From Candidatus Bathyarchaeota archaeon (GTDB lineage: Archaea; Thermoproteota; Bathyarchaeia; Bathyarchaeales; DTEX01), in the NCBI GenBank assembly GCA_018396635.1, contig JAGTQE010000008.1, positions 1-64,000 on the forward strand: 64,000 bases of DNA, in the 5' to 3' direction. Each line of letters starts with the position of its first letter. The first letter of the stretch is position 1. Made by a program: the position numbers and the translations under genes. The notes beneath the pieces were generated by a model that searched no databases, was not told where the DNA came from, and worked only from the letters and a program-made list of their open reading frames with translations. Shown here piece by piece: positions 33,837 through 42,902 of the stretch.

Positions 33837-35063
33837 ATGCCTCTTGAAGGGGGGCTTAGACATACGACTAGGGTTTACTTTGGGGTATGCGGTATTGGGC
33901 TTGGCCATGCTGGAAGGTGTATACCAATAGCCGATCGGCTCAGGGAGCTTAATGCCGAAATATTATTCTCAACCTACAAAGATGCAGTCGAATATATCAG
34001 AGGGAAGGGGTATCCAGTTGTCGAGCCCCCCTCAATGGATGTTATGGTTAAGCCTGATGGAACGATAGATTTTAGGCAGACCATTGTTAATCCGGGGCCA
34101 TTTCTAGCAGCCTTCATATTTACCAAGCAGGTTGAGACTGAAATCAGATTCATTAAAGCATTTAATCCAGATGTTGTGATCTCAGATTCACGTGTCTCCC
34201 CCATCATAGCTGCGAAGTTTCTTAACATTCCAAGCGTCTGCATAGTCAACCAATTCAAAATAATAATACCGAGAAGAAAGAGGCTCCTTAGGCTTGCAAA
34301 GATCACAGAGACTGGTGGATTAGCAATAATCGGTAAAATTTGGGTTAGCGGCTCAACCCCGCTCTTAATCCCCGACTTTCCGCCACCATACACCATTTCC
34401 GTTGAGAACCTTAAGATGCCAATGAAATATTATAAGCGTGTAAAGTTCATCGGTCCAATCCTACCAATTTATCCAGAGGAGCTGCCAAGCAAAGAAGAGA
34501 TACGAGAAAAACTTGGACTGGATCCTGAGAAACCGCTGATATTTGCGCCTATAAGTGGACCTCTCAAGGAGAGAGCCTATATTATTGACGTTTTGAAGGA
34601 GATTTTTAAGAATTTCCCCGAGAAATACCAGGTAGTTATGTCTACTGGAAGTCCGAGCAATCCAATTCAAGTAACTAAGTATGGGCATAATTTTGTGGTC
34701 TATAGCTGGATTCCAAATAGATTTGAATATTTAAAGGCCTCAGACCTGGTGATTTCGAGAGCTGGGCATGGTACATTGACACAGAACATTTATTATGGTA
34801 AGCCTATGGTGCTAATACCGACGCCAAGCCATACTGAGCAAATGAATAATGCTATTAGAGTTAGGGAGATGGGTATAGGAGAGGTTATAGAGCAGAGCGA
34901 AGTTAGCGTGGAAACGCTCATAAAAGCCATAGATAAGATATTATCGGATGACGCATATAGGAGGAGGATTGAGGAAATAAGAAGTAAGATAGCCAAAATA
35001 AATGGGTTAAAAACAGCGGTGGAAATTATCTTAGATATTTTGGAAAAGAAGGGCATTAATTAA
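33837..35063 (+). CDS. Glycosyltransferase, MurG/GT28-like (UDP-sugar-dependent)
   Basis: The 408-residue GT-B-fold protein begins with a glycine-rich FGVCGIGLGHAGRCIPIADRL loop and contains the C-terminal nucleotide-sugar segment VISRAGHGTLTQNIYYGKPMVLIPTPSHTEQ. Such a segment (AGHGTxxExLxxGxPxVxxP) is typical of GT1/GT28 enzymes. It would transfer a sugar from a UDP donor to a lipid or glycan, probably at the inner face of the membrane. Acceptor unknown; archaeal homologues are often linked to surface glycan or glycolipid synthesis. It ends five bases from the convergent RlmE gene. Confidence 0.83.
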   Translation: MPLEGGLRHTTRVYFGVCGIGLGHAGRCIPIADRLRELNAEILFSTYKDAVEYIRGKGYPVVEPPSMDVMVKPDGTIDFRQTIVNPGPFLAAFIFTKQVETEIRFIKAFNPDVVISDSRVSPIIAAKFLNIPSVCIVNQFKIIIPRRKRLLRLAKITETGGLAIIGKIWVSGSTPLLIPDFPPPYTISVENLKMPMKYYKRVKFIGPILPIYPEELPSKEEIREKLGLDPEKPLIFAPISGPLKERAYIIDVLKEIFKNFPEKYQVVMSTGSPSNPIQVTKYGHNFVVYSWIPNRFEYLKASDLVISRAGHGTLTQNIYYGKPMVLIPTPSHTEQMNNAIRVREMGIGEVIEQSEVSVETLIKAIDKILSDDAYRRRIEEIRSKIAKINGLKTAVEIILDILEKKGIN

Positions 35064-35068
35064 TCTAT

Positions 35069-35674
35069 CTATCCCCTATAGCTTAATCCCAGCACATATA
35101 TTTCTGCACTCTCCTTTCTGCTTGCCTTAGGCTTAACGATTTTCACCTGGTGGAAATACTCTTTAACTTTGCTTAAGAATTCGTGAAACATATCGCCTTG
35201 GAAAACTTTTGTGAAAAAGTTTCCACCCCTCCTGAGAGTGAGGATGGCTATATTTAGAGAGGACTCTGCAAGCTCTATTTGGCGCGCATGGTCGAGCTCC
35301 CATATGCCAGATATGTTTGGTGAGACATCTGATATTACAACATCAGCTGGTCTCGGTAAAATCTCTCTTATCTTACTTATTACCTCAGGGTCTCTGATGT
35401 CACCAACAATTGTATGGACATTGTTGAAGTTTAGCGGCTCTATCTCTTTGAGATCTATGCCTAAAATGAACCCCTTATCTCCTACAATCTGCCTGGCGAC
35501 TTGCAGCCATCCGCCTGGAGCTGCACCTAAATCTATAACTACATCACCACTTTTTATGAAGCCGTACTTTTCTACTGCTTGAATAAGCTTATATGCTGCA
35601 CGCGACCTATAATTTTCTTCTTTTGCCCTCCTATAATAATAGTCTCTTTTTCTCAGGAGCCACTGGTTGGGCAA
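35069..35674 (-). CDS. rlmE: rRNA 2'-O-ribose methyltransferase, RlmE/FtsJ family
   Basis: The 201-residue protein has the SAM-binding motif VVIDLGAAPGGWLQVA (about residues 45-60) and the FtsJ catalytic K-D-K-E tetrad: SRAAYKL (Lys), ISDVSPN (Asp), FFTKVFQG (Lys) and KESAEIYVL (Glu). It should methylate a 2'-OH in the large-subunit rRNA (U2552 equivalent) or another RNA. Its start overlaps the end of the RPC34-like gene by 22 bases, so both are on one transcript. Confidence 0.92.
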   Translation of the reverse strand: MPNQWLLRKRDYYYRRAKEENYRSRAAYKLIQAVEKYGFIKSGDVVIDLGAAPGGWLQVARQIVGDKGFILGIDLKEIEPLNFNNVHTIVGDIRDPEVISKIREILPRPADVVISDVSPNISGIWELDHARQIELAESSLNIAILTLRRGGNFFTKVFQGDMFHEFLSKVKEYFHQVKIVKPKASRKESAEIYVLGLSYRG

Positions 35675-36045
35675 TTTGTATCCACCCTGGAGTCTGTCTC
35701 CTCATCTTTAAGTATCCATTGCGTCAACTTTTCGCAATTGTTTGGCGAAATCTTTCCACCGGCGCCGCACTTTGAGCTCTCCTCACATGATATGCAGGGG
35801 CAATCTATGATTGAATCTATAGAGACCGGGTGGCGCTTAGGGTAAAGCCTATACGTCCATCGCCCCTTTGAAATCTCTGGTTCACGATAAATCAGCCCCT
35901 TATTCTCAAGCCTAATTGATATCCTAGACCCTTCCCTACTTGTAGCATTAATTTCGCGCCAGAGATCCGATTGCAATATGCCCTTCTCACCACTCCTCAT
36001 TATTATTTCAAGCGCTTTTTGCTCAAGGTCGCTCTCCTTCGGCAT
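35653..36045 (-). CDS. RPC34/hRPC39-like winged-helix protein with C-terminal Fe-S motif
   Basis: The 130-residue protein has an N-terminal winged helix (residues 1-70, EKGILQSDLWREINATSREGSRIS) and a cysteine-rich C terminus DCPCISCEESSKCG followed by GGKISPNNCEKLTQWIL. That tail matches the cubane [4Fe-4S] signature of human RPC39 (CxxCPxxxxCxxGGxISPxxC). RPC34/RPC39-like proteins with this cluster are known in several archaea and belong to the RNA polymerase III/TFE-beta group, so a transcription-initiation role is likely. It is coupled with rlmE. The archaeal TFE-beta subunit is the main alternative name. Confidence 0.85.
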   Translation of the reverse strand: MPKESDLEQKALEIIMRSGEKGILQSDLWREINATSREGSRISIRLENKGLIYREPEISKGRWTYRLYPKRHPVSIDSIIDCPCISCEESSKCGAGGKISPNNCEKLTQWILKDEETDSRVDTNCPTSGS

Positions 36046-36150
36046 AAGCTCTCTCCTCTTAAGAAAATATTGTTCACCAAAAATAAAAGCATATCATGTG
36101 ATGTGACGTGATAAACTACTGATTTTTAAGAGAGCCTTCTCTCAGTATAA

Positions 36151-37164
<1,014 letters not shown>

Positions 37165-37210
37165 TTTTGAGTATAAGCGTATAGAGAAGATGTTATTGGG
37201 ATGAGGTGCA

Positions 37211-37849
37211 ATGGGAGTTTTAATAAAGAAGGGTGCTGAAGCAAACATTTATCTAGAAGATTGGTGCGGCAGGAAAGTCATATTTAAGAGGAGGAACCCA
37301 AAGAAGTATCGTATTCCTGAACTTGATAAGATGATCCAGATTCAAAGGACTAAGCATGAGCCGCAGATGATTCATAAGGCTAAGGAGGCTGGGGTCCCTA
37401 CACCAATAATATTTATGGTTGACCTTAACGAGGCTACGATCATTATGGAGTATGTTGAGGGTAAGCAGGTGAAACAGATACTTAACGATTTGCCGAGCGA
37501 TGAGAGGATTAAAATATGCCAGCAAATAGGTAGGCTCGTAGGTAAGCTACATAAGAATGGTATAATACATGGCGATCTGACAACATCAAACATGATCTTA
37601 ACAGATCATGGAAACATCGTTTTCATAGATTTTGGTTTAAGCGAGCAGAGTATGGATATTGAGGAGAGGGGCGTAGACCTTCACCTAATGAAGAGATCTT
37701 TAGCTAGCACGCATTATCAGTATGTTGACGAATGTTTTAACGCCATTATGGAGGGCTATGAGGAGATAATGGGTAGCGAGACTGCGAAAGAGGTCTTGAA
37801 AAGGGTTAGGGAAATAGAGAGGAGAGGACGCTATATATCCGAGAGGTGA
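37211..37849 (+). CDS. bud32: Bud32 kinase/ATPase, KEOPS subunit
   Basis: The 212-residue minimal protein kinase starts GVLIKKGAEANIYLED and has VIFKRRNPKKYR (Lys in VIFK), the catalytic loop IIHGDLTTSNMIL (HGDL..N) and the metal-binding IDFGLS. The C terminus ends RGRYISER, as usual for Bud32 where a basic tail contacts tRNA. It pairs with Kae1 just upstream in t6A synthesis. The next gene begins five bases after its stop. Pcc1 and Cgi121 are not in the window. Confidence 0.95.
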   Translation: MGVLIKKGAEANIYLEDWCGRKVIFKRRNPKKYRIPELDKMIQIQRTKHEPQMIHKAKEAGVPTPIIFMVDLNEATIIMEYVEGKQVKQILNDLPSDERIKICQQIGRLVGKLHKNGIIHGDLTTSNMILTDHGNIVFIDFGLSEQSMDIEERGVDLHLMKRSLASTHYQYVDECFNAIMEGYEEIMGSETAKEVLKRVREIERRGRYISER

Positions 37850-37853
37850 GAGA

Positions 37854-38450
37854 TTGCAGAGTGGAAGAAAATTCCCTTACGGCAAGCTGATATTCTTTGT
37901 GACTGGAAATATTCATAAGTTTAATGAGGCTAGGAGAATTTTGGCTGAACATGGAGTATCTGTGGCAATGCTTAAAGTTAAGACGGTGGAAATTCAAGAT
38001 AATGAGATAGAGAATATTGCGAAGATGAGCGCATTAAATGCTGTACGGGAAGTTAACCTACCATTAATTGTTGAAGACGCCGGCCTCTTCATAGAGGCGT
38101 TAAATGGTTTTCCAGGGCCATTCTCCTCCTATGTCTATAGAACGATAGGTCTAAGCGGAATACTTAAGCTTCTGGATGGCGTGGAGAATAGGAGGGCGCA
38201 GTTTAAGTCCGCTGTAGTTTTCTGTGATCCAAGCGGCGAGTTAAGGTGTTTTGTAGGAATATCTAATGGCAGGATTGCTGAAAAACCTAGGGGGACTAGC
38301 GGCTTTGGCTTTGACCCAATATTTGAGCCAGAAGAGCAACCAGCGAAGACCTTCGGCGAAATGAGCATTGAGGAAAAGAACCTATTTTCTCATCGCGCAA
38401 GGGCCCTAAAGAAGTTTGCTGAATGGTACAGAAACTTTTTGGGTGCTTGA
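37854..38450 (+). CDS. rdgB: XTP/dITP diphosphatase (RdgB/HAM1 family)
   Basis: The 198-residue protein has the family signatures FFVTGNIHKFNEARR (phosphate-binding, about residues 14-28), LIVEDAGLFIEALNGFPGPFSSY (about 70-92) and RGTSGFGFDPIFEPE. It hydrolyses non-canonical purine nucleotides (ITP, dITP, XTP) to monophosphates and keeps them out of DNA and RNA. The TTG start at 37854 follows GAGGTGAGAG that overlaps the end of bud32, indicating translational coupling. The chain is of normal length. Confidence 0.94.
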   Translation: MQSGRKFPYGKLIFFVTGNIHKFNEARRILAEHGVSVAMLKVKTVEIQDNEIENIAKMSALNAVREVNLPLIVEDAGLFIEALNGFPGPFSSYVYRTIGLSGILKLLDGVENRRAQFKSAVVFCDPSGELRCFVGISNGRIAEKPRGTSGFGFDPIFEPEEQPAKTFGEMSIEEKNLFSHRARALKKFAEWYRNFLGA

Positions 38451-38529
38451 GAAAACCCAAAAACCGAAAAATATATTTTTGTCTATTTGCCCTTGTTGAT
38501 TCAATAGGCTTTAAAGGGTTTGAGAAACG

Positions 38530-38691
38530 ATGCCAATAGTCGATCCATTGAAGAGGAGTATAGCGCAGAGAAAGAGGTTATACTTGAAGATATGTAGAGA
38601 TTGTGGTGTTAGAAACGCTCCAACAGCTGAAAAGTGTAGAAAATGTAGAAGCAGGAATCTTAGGTGGAAGAAGCGGGAGAAGACCCGATAG
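38530..38691 (+). CDS. rpl40e: Ribosomal protein eL40
   Basis: A 53-residue basic protein with two CxxC pairs: ICRDCGVRNA and EKCRKCRSRNLRWKKR. It begins MPIVDPLKRSIAQRKRL. This is the archaeal eL40 zinc-finger protein of the large ribosomal subunit. A TATA-like AAATATATTTTT (about 38468-38479) may give it its own promoter in addition to read-through from the kae1-bud32-rdgB operon. Confidence 0.93.
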   Translation: MPIVDPLKRSIAQRKRLYLKICRDCGVRNAPTAEKCRKCRSRNLRWKKREKTR

Positions 38692-38694
38692 TCT

Positions 38695-39453
38695 TCAAGA
38701 ACCTAGTTTAAGTATTACTTCTACCTGACAGTCAGGCGGTATCTTCATTCTTTCAATCCATTCATCTCCGACAGCAATCATGGCGAATATGCCCGCCGTT
38801 TCAGCCCTAGCCTTATAAACAAGATTTAACAATGCATTCTGCGTTTCGCCGCTCTTTATAATATCATCAACTATTAGGACGCTGTCACGCTTCTTAATGG
38901 AATCCCTTGGGATATATAGTGTCAGGGTGTATCCCGAATTACTCAGAACATACGTTTCCTCAAGGAACGATGGAACCCCCACCTCTTTACTTGACTTCGC
39001 GATAACCAAGTTTACGCCTAGAGCATTAGCAACCATTGTTGCGAGGGGGACTCCATCAACGGCGGCAGTTAAAACCTTAGTTATTCTTTTTCCAGCGAAC
39101 TTTGCTATCGCGTAATTTGCAGCCTGTCTCAAAAGCACTATATCGCTTATGAGAAGAGTATTATCAAAATATCCGTCCTTATTGAACCTTAACCTTCTTT
39201 TAAACTCATTCTCTAGGCCAATAATCTTCGATAATGCATTCCAGAGTTGGCGCGCTCTATCCTTATTCGGAAGAACATGACCTTTAGCATACCTACTCAA
39301 AACTGTTACTGGCAAGTCGGTCTTTGCTGAGAGTTCCCTGTAAGTGAAATATTTTTTGGCGGTTCGAAGCAATTCAACTGTTGCTAAACGAAACTTTAAA
39401 TCTTCGGCATGGGTTGAAACTTTAACCTCATCAGATGATAAATCATGAAGCAT
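38695..39453 (-). CDS. gfcR: GfcR-like transcription regulator (HTH plus phosphoribosyltransferase domain)
   Basis: The 252-residue protein has an N-terminal helix-turn-helix (about residues 20-70; FTYRELSAKTDLPVTVLSRYAKGHVLP). A type I phosphoribosyltransferase domain follows, with the PRPP motif VLIVDDIIKSGETQ (about 203-216). This is the architecture of archaeal GfcR/PyrE-like regulators, which control sugar or nucleotide genes in haloarchaea. The ATG at 39453 follows GGAGGAG by five to six bases and matches a TATA-like ATCTATAAACT upstream. An upstream in-frame extension to 39663 has a hydrophobic, unlikely composition and is rejected. Confidence 0.88.
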   Translation of the reverse strand: MLHDLSSDEVKVSTHAEDLKFRLATVELLRTAKKYFTYRELSAKTDLPVTVLSRYAKGHVLPNKDRARQLWNALSKIIGLENEFKRRLRFNKDGYFDNTLLISDIVLLRQAANYAIAKFAGKRITKVLTAAVDGVPLATMVANALGVNLVIAKSSKEVGVPSFLEETYVLSNSGYTLTLYIPRDSIKKRDSVLIVDDIIKSGETQNALLNLVYKARAETAGIFAMIAVGDEWIERMKIPPDCQVEVILKLGS

Positions 39454-39842
39454 AATTTCTCCTCCGTATACAATAGCGGTTATCAGCAGTTTATAGATAA
39501 TTTTACTTTTCATTCCTCTTTTTAGTAGTTCGAAGAACAATCTTATAAAACGGAAGAAGAAAAGGGAGAAAATTGTTGAAATAAGATGGGTTATTGCCCG
39601 TTTCCGCGGTTGGGGTGGAAGGCGAAAAGACATTTGGCAAAAACGCTTAAACTTGCAGAGCATTATGTTTCCATAATAATTAACAATTCTTTTGATACCT
39701 TTCTCTAAAGGTGTTTTATGGCATTAAAGATTTTAGGGGAATGGTAAAGAAAATATGCTGGAAATTTCAGGAAAATATTTTAGGAGAAAAGGTTAGCTGG
39801 TAGTAATTTACTTAGAACTTAAAGTGAGGGTTTAGTGAATTT
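39454..39842. other. Intergenic region with gfcR promoter
   Basis: It contains the promoter of gfcR on the minus strand and, at its right end, AT-rich sequence before the hypothetical gene at 39843. No other gene or RNA is seen. Confidence 0.4.
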
Positions 39843-40277
39843 ATGAGCGGCGAACAAACTTCGAGGCGAGGTAAGGTTAAGATCATATATAGGCCAGCTA
39901 AAGAGATAGTTATACTTGACTACTTCCAATTCTCTAGAGACGCGTTAGATCAAATGTTCGCTAGACTCATTCACTCAGGCATGCCCGTTATAGCGCAGTG
40001 GGCTGAGGGGCTCATATTTATATACTTCCCTTTAACGCCAGACACCAACGAGTTAATGGAGAATTATCTTAGGGGTAGAGTTTTCTGGAGCTCCGTTAAC
40101 TTCGCCTTGATGCCAAAGTACTCTCCATCAATTAAGGTTGGCGGATTAGAGATACCTGTGCTAGATGTTTCTGATCACCCAATATTGGCGGAGGTTGCGC
40201 GATGGCTGAAGAAACATGCTAGGCCAGACGTTAAGTCTCAGACAGGCATTATAAGAGGGGATCAAATAACGCAATAG
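39843..40277 (+). CDS. Hypothetical protein upstream of an AOR gene
   Basis: I do not recognise this 144-residue protein. It has no signal peptide or clear membrane helix. Aromatic and hydrophobic strands (YRPAKEIVILDYFQF, GMPVIAQWAEGLIFIYFPL) suggest a compact alpha/beta fold, and the C-terminal tail is basic. It lies 76 bases before the AOR gene with no terminator seen, so a link to AOR maturation or substrate handling is possible, but this is inference from position only. Confidence 0.6.
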   Translation: MSGEQTSRRGKVKIIYRPAKEIVILDYFQFSRDALDQMFARLIHSGMPVIAQWAEGLIFIYFPLTPDTNELMENYLRGRVFWSSVNFALMPKYSPSIKVGGLEIPVLDVSDHPILAEVARWLKKHARPDVKSQTGIIRGDQITQ

Positions 40278-40353
40278 TGGTACATATGAATAATAAACAA
40301 TAAATATTTCCTCCACTTTAATTCTTCTAATTCCTCAAAGGGAGGATAGGTAA

Positions 40354-42207
40354 TTGTTTGGTTATGCTGGTAGAATTCTTAGGGTAAATCTGACAACCGG
40401 GAAGACTACACTTGAGCCGCTGAAGGAGGAGATGGCTAAAAAATATATTGGCGGTATAGGTTTAGGTATAAGGCTGCTAATTGACAATTCTAGGCCTGGC
40501 GTCGACCCCCTAAGTCCAGAAAACCCATTAATATTGACGACTGGACCATTGAGCGGCACAATCGCGCCCACAGGCGGTAACGGGCATGCATTTGTCGCTA
40601 AATCTCCGTTAACCAACGGCGTTGGTGAGGCTAAGTCCCATGGCTTCTTTGGGGCGGAGCTGAAGAGGGCTGGCTATGATGCGGTTATTTTTGAGGGCAG
40701 GGCTGAGAAGCCAGTTTATGTGTGGATAGACGATGATAGCGTCCAAATAATGGATGCCAAGCACCTTTGGGGCAAATCTCCTCAGGAGACTGAAGATGTT
40801 ATTAGGGAGGAGCTGGGCGACTACTATATTCGTGTGGCAGCTATAGGTTTAGCTGGCGAGAAGCTCTCTCGTATAGCATGCATAATAAACGATAAGACAA
40901 GGGCAGCTGGGAGATGCGGTTTAGGCGCTGTTATGGGCTCAAAGAATCTCAAGGCTATAGCTGTCAGGGGAACTAAGGATGTTCCAGTAGCTAAGCCGGA
41001 GGAGTTCCTAGAGTTCGTTAAGGTTTTACATGAGAGGATGAAAGGTCCCGCAACCGTTAAATATAGAACCCTTGGAACCCCACAAAACGTTTTAGTCCAT
41101 AACTCTCTAGGCTGTCTACCAACAAGAAACTTCACTAATGCTGTTTTTGAGGGGGCTGAGAAGGTTAGTGGCGAGTACTTGAATATGCGTTTTGTTACAA
41201 AGATTATCGGTTGTTCCTCATGTGCGATGAGATGCGAGCATATAGCAGTCGTACCTGAGGGCCCATATAAGGGGACTATGGCTAGGGTTGAGTATGAGCC
41301 GCTATGGGCCTTTGGTCCGCACTGCGGCGTGGATCGAATGGATGCTATAATTAAGGCTATAGACCTATGCAATTACTATGGTATGGACTCTATATCTGCG
41401 GGCAATATTGTTGGCTTTGCAATGGATTGCTATGAACATGGAATATTGACGAAGGATGATACTGGTGGGTTAGACTTAAGGTTTGGTAATGCTGAGGCGA
41501 TGGTTAAGGTTGTTGAGATGATGGGCAGACGTGAGGGTTTAGGCAATATATTAGCTGAGGGCGTTAAGAGGGCTGCTGAGATTATCGGTAAGGGCGCTGA
41601 GAAGTTCGCCAATCATATTAAGGGTCTTGAGATGACGGGATATGATATCAGGGGGCTAAAGACTGCTGCCGTGGGCTATGCGGTCTCATTCCGAGGAGCC
41701 GACCACAATAGGCATGGGGCATACGCCTTAGACATAGCTGGTAAAGTTGATAGGTTCAAGTTTGAGAAGGGGCGATCTAAGCTTGTTATCGAGATAGAGG
41801 ATCTCTACACGATAATTGACTCCCTTATAGTCTGCAAGTTCTCTAGGGGCGTCTACTATAAGGGATTTGAAGACCTAGCAAAATACTATACTCTTGTCAC
41901 GGGGATAGAGATGACGGCTGAAGAGCTGAGGAGGACTGGTGAGAGGATAAATAATCTGGCAAGACTATACAATATTAGAGAGGGCTTTACTAGAAAAGAC
42001 GATCACCTGCCAATCAAAGTTATGACAACACCAATTCCAGATGAAACTGTATCAAAGGGCAGCTACATAACCCAGGAGGAGCTGGACTTCATGCTAGATG
42101 ACTACTACGCGCACAGAGGTTGGACAAGGGATGGTGTCCCAACGCTTGAAAAGCTTAAGGAGCTGGATCTGGAGGATCTAGCCTACATAGTTAAGGATAA
42201 GCTTTAA
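40354..42207 (+). CDS. aor: Aldehyde:ferredoxin oxidoreductase (canonical cluster ligands)
   Basis: The 617-residue protein matches the tungsten AOR family throughout. It starts FGYAGRILRVNLTTG and has GGIGLGIRLL, LTTGPLSGTIAPTGGNG and GFFGAELKRAGYDAVIFEG. Cluster ligands are GCSSCAMRC (C287, C290, C294) and DSLIVCKFSRG (C494), almost the same positions as in the Pyrococcus furiosus enzyme. RCGLGAVMGSKNLKA lines the pterin site. It would oxidise aldehydes to acids and reduce ferredoxin. The TTG start follows GGGAGGATAGG. A polyferredoxin gene follows 39 bases downstream. Confidence 0.93.
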   Translation: MFGYAGRILRVNLTTGKTTLEPLKEEMAKKYIGGIGLGIRLLIDNSRPGVDPLSPENPLILTTGPLSGTIAPTGGNGHAFVAKSPLTNGVGEAKSHGFFGAELKRAGYDAVIFEGRAEKPVYVWIDDDSVQIMDAKHLWGKSPQETEDVIREELGDYYIRVAAIGLAGEKLSRIACIINDKTRAAGRCGLGAVMGSKNLKAIAVRGTKDVPVAKPEEFLEFVKVLHERMKGPATVKYRTLGTPQNVLVHNSLGCLPTRNFTNAVFEGAEKVSGEYLNMRFVTKIIGCSSCAMRCEHIAVVPEGPYKGTMARVEYEPLWAFGPHCGVDRMDAIIKAIDLCNYYGMDSISAGNIVGFAMDCYEHGILTKDDTGGLDLRFGNAEAMVKVVEMMGRREGLGNILAEGVKRAAEIIGKGAEKFANHIKGLEMTGYDIRGLKTAAVGYAVSFRGADHNRHGAYALDIAGKVDRFKFEKGRSKLVIEIEDLYTIIDSLIVCKFSRGVYYKGFEDLAKYYTLVTGIEMTAEELRRTGERINNLARLYNIREGFTRKDDHLPIKVMTTPIPDETVSKGSYITQEELDFMLDDYYAHRGWTRDGVPTLEKLKELDLEDLAYIVKDKL

Positions 42208-42246
42208 TAGCAAATTAATGATGGAATCTTAGAAGGAGGAAATTAT

Positions 42247-42732
42247 ATGTCAATACATGCAAGGAAGTTTGTTTCAGCCGACCCAGATAAATGTGTCGGA
42301 TGCAGCGTATGCGAATATATATGCTCATTTGAGAAGGAGAAAGTCTTCAACCCACTTAAGTCGCGTATAAGGGTTGTTAGATTAGACACTGTTGTGAACA
42401 TGTCTATTGCGTGTAGACTGTGTGAGGATGCTCCCTGCGTGGCAGCATGTCCACGTGACGCACTTAGGCAGTCTGAGGAGACTGGCATAATTATGGTTGA
42501 TGAGGACAAGTGCAATGGCTGTGGATGGTGCATTGAGGCATGCGATTACGGCGCAATAATGCTCCACCCAGACAAAAAGGTCGTATTTGTATGTGACACA
42601 TGTAATGGAAGCCCAAAGTGTGTGGAATGGTGTCCGGAGAAGGCTCTTGACTTCATCACAAAAGATGTACTGGCTCAGAAGTCGAGGATAGCCGCAGTAA
42701 AGAAGCTGTTCCATGAAGTATTGAGAACATAA
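42247..42732 (+). CDS. Polyferredoxin-type 4Fe-4S protein, partner of the second AOR
   Basis: The 161-residue protein has four cysteine clusters: CVGCSVCEYIC, CRLCEDAPCVAACP, CNGCGWCIEACD and CDTCNGSPKCVEWCP. They would hold up to four [4Fe-4S] clusters in the HycB/CooF-like fold. It is preceded by AGAAGGAGGAAATT and follows aor on the same strand, so it is the likely electron acceptor. It is somewhat longer at its C terminus than the related protein at 23522. AOR-ferredoxin pairing occurs twice in the window, with opposite gene order. Confidence 0.9.
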   Translation: MSIHARKFVSADPDKCVGCSVCEYICSFEKEKVFNPLKSRIRVVRLDTVVNMSIACRLCEDAPCVAACPRDALRQSEETGIIMVDEDKCNGCGWCIEACDYGAIMLHPDKKVVFVCDTCNGSPKCVEWCPEKALDFITKDVLAQKSRIAAVKKLFHEVLRT

Positions 42733-42791
42733 AGTTTACGCTTCTCCTCGACTTTTATCCTTTTGTTAAGACAATTTTTTATGTAACTTTT

Positions 42792-42814
42792 TGTACAAGA
42801 AAGATTTAAATAGT
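42792..42814 (+). promoter_or_regulatory. trp operon promoter with TGTACA (TRP-box-like) element
   Basis: The TATA box TTTAAATA (42805-42812) lies about 27 bases before the predicted transcription start near 42835. TGTACA, the consensus TRP box bound by TrpY in Methanothermobacter, stands at 42792-42797, just upstream of the TATA box. A one-mismatch copy, AGTACA (42812-42817), overlaps its downstream end. TrpY-like binding here would block TBP/TFB. No trpY-like gene is in the window. Confidence 0.5.
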
Positions 42815-42841
42815 ACATTTATTACAATTTCTGATCATTGC

Positions 42842-42886
42842 ATGCGGTGGTGCGTAATGGGTGACTTAGTTTGGCGTACTGTGTGA
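42842..42886 (+). CDS. Possible Trp-containing leader peptide of the trp operon
   Basis: A 14-codon frame (MRWCVMGDLVWRTV, stop TGA 42884-42886) starts about seven bases after the predicted transcription start and ends 16 bases before the TTG start of trpE. Two of 14 residues are Trp. The trpE start lacks a good Shine-Dalgarno sequence, so translation may depend on read-through from this frame. Chance is possible, and a single-base indel would instead fuse MGDL from this frame to the open trpE frame (FGVLCDLLPKYLKEP), giving a natural-looking TrpE N terminus. Confidence 0.35.
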   Translation: MRWCVMGDLVWRTV

Positions 42887-42902
42887 TCTTCTGCCGAAAT
42901 AC

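Noticed and set aside
39454-39663. N-terminal extension of the GfcR-like gene
   Set aside because: The extension is hydrophobic/basic and unlike the family, and the internal ATG at 39453 has a strong GGAGGAG site.
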